Shown here piece by piece: positions 57,028 to 64,000 of a stretch of 64,000 nucleotides of DNA; within the stretch, counting starts at the first letter, position 1, and every line of letters begins with the position of its first letter. The notes beneath the pieces are model-generated. The model was not told the origin of the DNA. It saw nothing but the letters and a program-made list of their open reading frames with translations, and ran no database searches. This stretch comes from Myxococcales bacterium. GTDB lineage: Bacteria; Myxococcota_A; Polyangia; Haliangiales; Haliangiaceae. A program made the position numbers and the translations under genes. The stretch spans positions 1 through 64,000 of the forward strand of contig JADJJK010000011.1 in NCBI GenBank assembly GCA_016706545.1, read 5' to 3'.

Positions 57028-57672
57028 ATGAGCAAAGAGACCGTCCGCGGCACCCACCTCACCCTGACCTTCGACAGCTCACGCTGCGTCCACTCGCGCA
57101 ACTGCGTGCTGAGCGCGCCCGCGGTGTTCCGCGCCAACATCGAGGGTCCGTGGATCCACCCGGACGCCATGCCGGTGGAGGACCTCATCGCGGTGGCGCG
57201 CCAGTGCCCGTCCGGCGCCATCGAGTACCAGCGCCACGACGGCGGCGCCGAGGAGACCGCGCCGCCGGTCAACGTTTTGCGGGTGCGTGAGAACGGACCG
57301 CTGGCCGTCACCGCGCAGATCGAGCTGTCCGCCGGTGGCCAGACCTGCAGCGCCACGCGCCTGACCCTGTGCCGCTGTGGCCACTCCAAGAACAAGCCGT
57401 TCTGCGACGGCGCGCACGCCACCGCGGGCTTCGTGGCCACCGGAGAACCGGACACTCGCGCCAGCGAGCCGCTGGCGGCGCGCGATGGCGTCCTGGGGAT
57501 AAGCGCCGCGCCCAACGGACCGCTCCTGGTCACCGGCAACCTGGAGATCTGCAGCGGCACCGGGCGCACCGTGGACCGCGTCAGCAAGTGCGCGCTGTGC
57601 CGCTGCGGCGAGTCGAAGAACAAGCCGTTCTGCGACGGCAGTCACCGGGTAGCTGGCTTCACCGCGCCCTGA
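57028..57672 (+). CDS. Ferredoxin-like plus double CDGSH iron-sulfur protein
   Basis: A 214-residue protein. The N-terminal part has RCVHSRNCVLSAPAVFRANI and ARQCPSGAIEY, matching the divergent 4Fe-4S mono-cluster domain (Fer4_19). Two CDGSH motifs follow: CRCGHSKNKPFCDGAH and CRCGESKNKPFCDGSH, each binding a 2Fe-2S cluster through three Cys and one His. This order is found in many bacteria and suggests electron transfer or cluster delivery; the partner is unknown. The stop region overlaps the convergent nuclease gene by 31 nt. Confidence 0.9.
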   Translation: MSKETVRGTHLTLTFDSSRCVHSRNCVLSAPAVFRANIEGPWIHPDAMPVEDLIAVARQCPSGAIEYQRHDGGAEETAPPVNVLRVRENGPLAVTAQIELSAGGQTCSATRLTLCRCGHSKNKPFCDGAHATAGFVATGEPDTRASEPLAARDGVLGISAAPNGPLLVTGNLEICSGTGRTVDRVSKCALCRCGESKNKPFCDGSHRVAGFTAP

Positions 57673-58232
57673 GCCGGCGGCGCGCCACGCGGCGCCTGGG
57701 TGCTCACCACGCCCAGCGCCGCGCCTGCCCCCAGCGCGACCAGCGCGACCAGCGCCAGGTCCCAGCGCGCCGGCCTTGGCCGAGCCAGCGCGGCGAACTC
57801 GATGCGATGGATCGCGCGCCGCTCCGGGCACACCAGCAAGACGCCCGTCACGCCAAACGCGAGCTGGTACTCGAGGAGCTGGCGCCGGGTGGCGGAGTTG
57901 GTCAGCGTGTCGGCGGCCTCGCCGGTCTTGACCTCCGCCACGAAGAGCTGGCCGCGCCTCGACACCAGGTAGTCAGCGCGGAGCTCCACCACGCACGGCT
58001 CGCCGTCCTGCAGCGTGGTCCACGACACCCGCGGCGAGGCGTCCACCACCGCGAACCCGGACTGCTCCAGCAGCCGGTGCGCCTTGAGTTGACCTGCGTG
58101 ACCGCGGCGCGCGCGCCGGCCGCTCTGCACCGAGGTGCGCCACCTCTGCCAGCGCAGCGCGCCGGCAAAGGCCACGCCCGCCACCACGAGCACGGCGATC
58201 CCCACCGCCACCGCCAGGTGCGCAGGCGTCAC
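57642..58232 (-). CDS. Membrane-anchored PD-(D/E)XK (RecB-like) nuclease
   Basis: A 196-residue protein from GTG 58232. An N-terminal membrane segment (LAVAVGIAVLVVAGVAFAGA) is followed by a basic stretch. The nuclease core reads GQLKAHRLLEQSGF, then VELRADYLVSRRGQLFVAEV with KTG, giving D...ExK, and RRQLLEYQLAF with the RecB-type QxxxY motif. A second membrane segment (LALVALVALGAGAALGVVS) lies near the C-terminus. The catalytic residues are therefore all present. The start overlaps the stop of the zinc-ribbon gene (GTGA). RecB-family nucleases act in repair or defence; the membrane location is unusual. Confidence 0.72.
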   Translation of the reverse strand: MTPAHLAVAVGIAVLVVAGVAFAGALRWQRWRTSVQSGRRARRGHAGQLKAHRLLEQSGFAVVDASPRVSWTTLQDGEPCVVELRADYLVSRRGQLFVAEVKTGEAADTLTNSATRRQLLEYQLAFGVTGVLLVCPERRAIHRIEFAALARPRPARWDLALVALVALGAGAALGVVSTQAPRGAPPAQGAVKPATR

Positions 58233-58792
58233 GCGGGGGGCGAGCCCAGGCCGGACCACGCGGCGCGGAGCCCCCGCGCCAGCCGCGCCACCTGACGCCG
58301 CGGCGAGGCCACGGCCTTGGCCACGCGGTCGGTCACGTCGGCAGCGAGCGCAGCCGCGCGGCGCTCCCCGCGGCCAAGCCAGCGCGTCGGCGCCAGCGCG
58401 GGCAACGCGCGCTCGGCGAGCAGGCGCTGCGCGGACAGAAGCTCCGCGCTCGACGCTCGCTCCACCAGCGCCGACAGCTCGGCGACCAGGGCGACGATGC
58501 GCTGGTCCAGCCGCGCCAGCGCCGGCTCCGCGGCGAGCTCCGCCTTGGCCTTCACGTTGCCCGTCGCGCCGGTTGTCGCACTGTTTGTCGCGCCGGTTAT
58601 CGCGCCGGTTGTGGCGCCGGTTGTCGCGCCGTTTGTCACGTCGGGCTCTGCGCCGGCCGCGCTCGCGGAGACCGCGACCGCCTCCGCCCTCGCCGGCGGC
58701 GACTGCGCGTTGCGCGCTGCGCACCGCAGACAGGTCGCTTGACGGCGCAGGTCAAACGCGCGCTGGCAGGACGGACAGTGGACAAAGCTCAT
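58229..58792 (-). CDS. Zinc-ribbon protein coupled to the membrane nuclease gene
   Basis: A 187-residue protein starting MSFVHCPSCQRAFDLRR then QATCLRCAARN, a CxxC...CxxC zinc ribbon like those of zinc-ribbon adaptor proteins. Residues 40-75 contain a Thr/Ala/Gly repeat (TTGATTGAITGATNSATTGA), then helical segments (RLDQRIVALVAELSALVERA). No membrane segment is clear. It overlaps the nuclease gene by four bases, so the two are one unit. Function unknown. Confidence 0.65.
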   Translation of the reverse strand: MSFVHCPSCQRAFDLRRQATCLRCAARNAQSPPARAEAVAVSASAAGAEPDVTNGATTGATTGAITGATNSATTGATGNVKAKAELAAEPALARLDQRIVALVAELSALVERASSAELLSAQRLLAERALPALAPTRWLGRGERRAAALAADVTDRVAKAVASPRRQVARLARGLRAAWSGLGSPPA

Positions 58793-58905
58793 CCTGGTAC
58801 GCTCCGCCCCGACTCGCGCGCGGGCAAGTTTTTCGCTCGCGCGTGAGCCTCGAGATCCCCTCGCGGAGCAGGCGCTGGCGGGGCGGCGCCTGGCGGGCCC
58901 AGCGA

Positions 58906-59003
58906 GCCGGGCAGCTAGCGCCGCGGGCTCAGCGGGCCCAGCGGGCCCAGCGGGCCGAGCGGACCGAGCGGGCTCAGCGGGCCGGGCAACTAGCGCCGTG
59001 GGC

Positions 59004-59010
<7 letters not shown>
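58906..59010. repeat. 30-bp direct repeat at the htrA 3' end with 9-10-bp GC repeats between
   Basis: The 30 bases at 58906-58935 and 58981-59010 match at 28 positions. The second copy overlaps the htrA stop codon, so the first is a duplication of that end. Between them run short GCGGGCCCA-type units. The tract is noncoding past the stop. Confidence 0.85.
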
Positions 59011-60209
<1,199 letters not shown>

Positions 60210-60595
60210 GAGGTTTCTCCTGAGATGTGCGGGCCCAAGAAGGCCGCTCTTTGGAGCTATAGACCGGAGGACCGGTTGCTCGTATTTCATCGCGGCGCAT
60301 CGTTTCTCACCGCGCGTCTCACCACGCGGCCGAGACGCCGGCGCGGCGCGCCTCGCGGGCGCCCTGCTTGCCTGCGCCGCAATCCGCCGAGAAAAAAGGC
60401 GTTTTGGCGAGGAGCCGGCGAGCGCTGCCGGCGCGCAGAGATCGCGCCGCGGGCGCGCACTGGACGAATGGGGAGGCCCAGGCCGCCTGTGTGCGCCTGA
60501 GCACAGCGCTCCAAAAGGCTCGGCGTCACCTGGACGCCGCCCGGCAGGCGACCGCGCGCGACGGCGCTGCCGCGCTGCTCTCGCGCAGACCTGGG
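60210..60595. other. Intergenic region, 386 bp, htrA promoter region
   Basis: No credible gene is seen. It contains the upstream region of htrA at its left end and the 3' flank of the methyltransferase-like gene at its right. Both neighbours are on the minus strand. Frames in it are Arg/Ala-rich and lack plausible starts. Confidence 0.5.
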
Positions 60596-61702
<1,107 letters not shown>

Positions 61703-61872
61703 GGCGGCGGACTATACTCGATTCGAGCCCGCTGGCTCGCCGCTGGTGCGCCAGCCTGCATCGGTCCAATCTCACGCAAGCTCCGTCACAGAGTCGTCAC
61801 ACGGTGGACCTGGATTTCAGCGCGTTACGCGACATAGGTACCGCTCAGAACCGCCGAGACGACACGCTCGCG

Positions 61873-63819
61873 TCAGAACGCCGCAGCGTCGCCACCGTCG
61901 CGCGCCACGTCCGCGACCGCGCGCAGCTCGCCGGTGCCGGGATCCACCTCGATGCAGTTGGCGTGGCCGATGCGGCCACGCGACATCAGCTTGTGCCCTT
62001 TGGCCTCCAGCGCCTTGAGCGTGGCGGGCGGCAGATCTCCTTCATGGAAGATGGCGTCTGGCATCCACTGATGGTGAATGCGGCTGGCCGCCACTGCCTG
62101 TTCCAGCGGCACACCGTAGTCGATGACCTGCATCACCACCTGCGCCACCGTGGTGCTGATGGTGGGCCCGCCCGGCGAGCCGCACACCAGGCGCACCTTG
62201 CCGCCCAGGGTCACGATGGTGGGCGTCATGCTCGAGAGCATGCGCTTGCCCGGCGCCACCGCGTTCTGCGGCCCCTGCACCAGGCCAAACATGTTGGGCG
62301 TGCCCGGCTTGGCGGTGAAGTCGTCCATCTCGTTGTTGAGCATCACGCCGGTGCCTGGGATGAGCACCTTGGCGCCAAAGCCACCGTTTAGCGTGAACGT
62401 GTTGGCGACCGCCAGCCCCGCCCCATCCACCACGGAGAAGTGCGTGGTCTCGGGCTTCTCTTCCAGCTCGACGCCGGCGCTGATCTTCGACGACGGCGTC
62501 GCCCGCTCCGGGTCGATGGTGCCCAGCCGCGCAGCGATGTACGTGGCGTCGAGCAGGCGCTCCATGGGCACCTTGGCGAAGTCGGGATCAGCCACCAGGA
62601 GGTTGCGATCCGCGTAGATCCGGCGCAACGCCTCCGCATAGAGGTGGATTCGCTCCACGGAGGTCCAGGTCAGCTTCTGGAAGTTCAGGGACTCGCTGGC
62701 GGCCAGCACCTGGCGCAGCGTGATGCCGCCGGCGGACGGCGGCGCCATGGTGAACACCTGATGGCCGCGATAGTCGAAGGTGACTGGCTTGCGCTCGAGG
62801 ACCTTGTAGCCGGCCAGATCCTTGGCCGTCCAGATGCCCCCCATGGCCTTGACCTCCTTGGCCATGCGCGCCGCCAGCCGACCGCGATAGAACGCCTTGG
62901 CGCCGCCCTTGGCGATGGCCTCCAGCGTCTTGGCCAGCTCTGGCTGGACCCAGCGATCTCCCTGAGCCAGCGGCGTGCCATCGGGACGGCGAAACAGCGC
63001 CACCGTCTTGCGCACCGCCTCGCGCAGCGCTGGGTTGGCCTTGGGATCGGCCTCGAGCTGCGCCAGGTAGTCGCCCATCGACTTGGCGCCCCACTGCATG
63101 TCCTCGGCGTGGAACGAGTCCAGCACGAAGCCATCCCGGGCCAGCGCCACCGCGGGCATCACCAGGTCCTTCCACGGCAGCTTGCCAAAGCGCTTGTGCG
63201 CCAGCGCCATGCCGGCGACGTCGCCGGGGATGCCCGCGGCGCGCGGACCGATGCGGCTGTCCCTGGTGGGGTCGCCCTTGGCGTCGAGGTACATGTCGGC
63301 GGTGGCGGCGCCGGGAGCGGTCTCGCGGTAGTCGAGCGACGTGACCAGGCCGGCAGGGGTCCGGATGACGAGGAAGCCACCGCCGCCGATGTTGCCAGCC
63401 GTCGGGTGGGCCACGCCGAGCGCGAACGCCACCGCCACCGCGGCATCCACCGCGTTGCCGCCCTTCTGCAGCACCGCCAGGCCGATCGCGGTGGCCTCGG
63501 GCGCCGCGCTGGTCACCGCGCCCTGTCGCCCCACCGCCACGTCCGTCGCCGCCGCCGCCGCGACCGCCCCGCCGTCATCGGGGCCGGTGACAGGCGCCGG
63601 TGGTGCCGGTGACGCAGGCTGCGCAGGCTGCCCCGCCGGGGCAGACGCCGGGGTCGCCAGCGCGGGCGCTGACACCTTGGTCTCCTCTGGCCGGGGCGCC
63701 GAGAGCACCGCGGCGGGCCCTGGCGGTGGCGCGCCAGGCCGCGACGACGCACAGCTCGCGAACACAGCGACGCTGAGACACGCCAGCAGGTGGCGCCGGA
63801 GAAACCGAGTCCTTGTCAT
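61873..63819 (-). CDS. ggt: Gamma-glutamyltransferase
   Basis: From ATG 63819 (GGGAAGGTAG upstream) this is 648 residues, with a signal peptide and a possible lipobox around Cys23 (VFASC). An Ala/Pro linker covers 30-85. The large-subunit opening is QGAVTSAAPEATAIGLAVLQ then GGNAVDAAVA. The autocatalytic site is KPETTHFSVVDG, with Thr458 as the nucleophile and new N-terminus. MLSSMTPTIV and GSPGGPTISTTV complete the active site. The enzyme hydrolyses or transfers gamma-glutamyl groups from glutathione in the periplasm. The tail is normal length. Confidence 0.95.
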   Translation of the reverse strand: MTRTRFLRRHLLACLSVAVFASCASSRPGAPPPGPAAVLSAPRPEETKVSAPALATPASAPAGQPAQPASPAPPAPVTGPDDGGAVAAAAATDVAVGRQGAVTSAAPEATAIGLAVLQKGGNAVDAAVAVAFALGVAHPTAGNIGGGGFLVIRTPAGLVTSLDYRETAPGAATADMYLDAKGDPTRDSRIGPRAAGIPGDVAGMALAHKRFGKLPWKDLVMPAVALARDGFVLDSFHAEDMQWGAKSMGDYLAQLEADPKANPALREAVRKTVALFRRPDGTPLAQGDRWVQPELAKTLEAIAKGGAKAFYRGRLAARMAKEVKAMGGIWTAKDLAGYKVLERKPVTFDYRGHQVFTMAPPSAGGITLRQVLAASESLNFQKLTWTSVERIHLYAEALRRIYADRNLLVADPDFAKVPMERLLDATYIAARLGTIDPERATPSSKISAGVELEEKPETTHFSVVDGAGLAVANTFTLNGGFGAKVLIPGTGVMLNNEMDDFTAKPGTPNMFGLVQGPQNAVAPGKRMLSSMTPTIVTLGGKVRLVCGSPGGPTISTTVAQVVMQVIDYGVPLEQAVAASRIHHQWMPDAIFHEGDLPPATLKALEAKGHKLMSRGRIGHANCIEVDPGTGELRAVADVARDGGDAAAF

Positions 63820-64000
63820 GGGCAAATCTACCTTCCCTTGCTCAACTTCCGAGATTCCACGCGCGCCCCGAGGACGGAGCCACGACGGAGCGAGGACGAC
63901 ACGAGGACGCAGCGACGACGACACGACGCTCGGCGTCCTCTTTGCGGAGGTCCGGGTCATGTGGTCCGCGTGGCGGGTCTTGCTGCACCTTGGGCCGAAG
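63820..64000. other. Upstream region of ggt, no gene recognised
   Basis: A GC-rich stretch to the end of the window, containing the ggt ribosome binding site at its left end and short GACGACAC-type repeats around 63885-63935. The frame open from ggt back to 63960 has no supported start. Confidence 0.45.

Noticed and set aside
58229..58724. Extension of the membrane nuclease frame to a 360-residue protein
   Set aside because: The added part is Arg/Gly-rich antisense-like sequence overlapping the zinc-ribbon gene; the GTGA overlap at 58229-58232 gives a better start.

Overview
The window is 64 kb of very GC-rich DNA with dense genes, strong third-position G/C and many long spurious antisense frames. 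The gene content points to a myxobacterium-like member of Myxococcota (Deltaproteobacteria in older usage). It carries three PilZ-type proteins of the kind common in that group, a DUF4388 response regulator, an FHA-GAF-sigma54 activator, PilT, a zinc-ribbon protein with an AgmX/PglI-like C-terminus, and many Ala/Pro-rich proteins and lipoproteins. Placement below phylum is a guess; no rRNA is present.

Layout. 1-1.5 kb: the 3' end of hemN, a DUF2809 membrane protein and an outer-membrane-type protein. 1.5-7.9 kb: a LysR regulator followed by a co-directional group for an exported TPR protein (frameshifted), a HupE/UreJ membrane protein, a lipoprotein, a DUF4331 protein and a small lipoprotein. 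This is the best candidate for an incompletely described envelope system. 7.9-9.2 kb: a Cys-rich repeat lipoprotein bracketed by two copies of an unannotated intergenic element. 9.2-17.6 kb: PilZ/receiver protein, two large lipoproteins, thioredoxin-TPR protein, a two-domain esterase, an orphan SMI1/KNR4-like gene and an ArsR-SRPBCC operon. 17.9-24.3 kb: HEAT protein, a zinc-ribbon SDR without the usual Tyr, a duplicated DsbA/HCCA protein, a response regulator and a zinc-ribbon protein. 24.5-36.6 kb: pilT coupled to a repeat-rich envelope protein, alaS, a long PilZ protein, gshA, an alpha/beta hydrolase, and pyrE with a coupled lipoprotein. 36.7-43 kb: the DUF4388 regulator and the FHA-GAF-sigma54 activator, divergent and both frameshifted, then an unrecognised protein with an SGHYKP-type C-terminus. 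43-47.3 kb: an operon for a PHP-type metallohydrolase lipoprotein followed by ExbB and ExbD. 47.5-54.3 kb: yggX, a PLP enzyme, an anti-sigma-like membrane protein, a PilZ-like protein, rph-rdgB and tRNA-His. 54.4-63.8 kb: envelope proteins, TraB/GumN, a double-CDGSH protein, a membrane nuclease with a zinc-ribbon partner, HtrA, an exported methyltransferase-like lipoprotein and gamma-glutamyltransferase.

How the genes fit together. Housekeeping genes (hemN, alaS, pyrE, rph-rdgB, tRNA-His) are scattered among envelope and signalling genes. PilT, the PilZ proteins, DUF4388, FHA-sigma54 and single receivers fit a motile, surface-sensing, c-di-GMP-using bacterium. GshA and gamma-glutamyltransferase are the two ends of glutathione metabolism but are far apart. 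Four apparent single-base frameshifts in three genes, most in Ala/Asp-rich or repetitive DNA, suggest either assembly errors or slippage; this should be settled before calling any of them pseudogenes.
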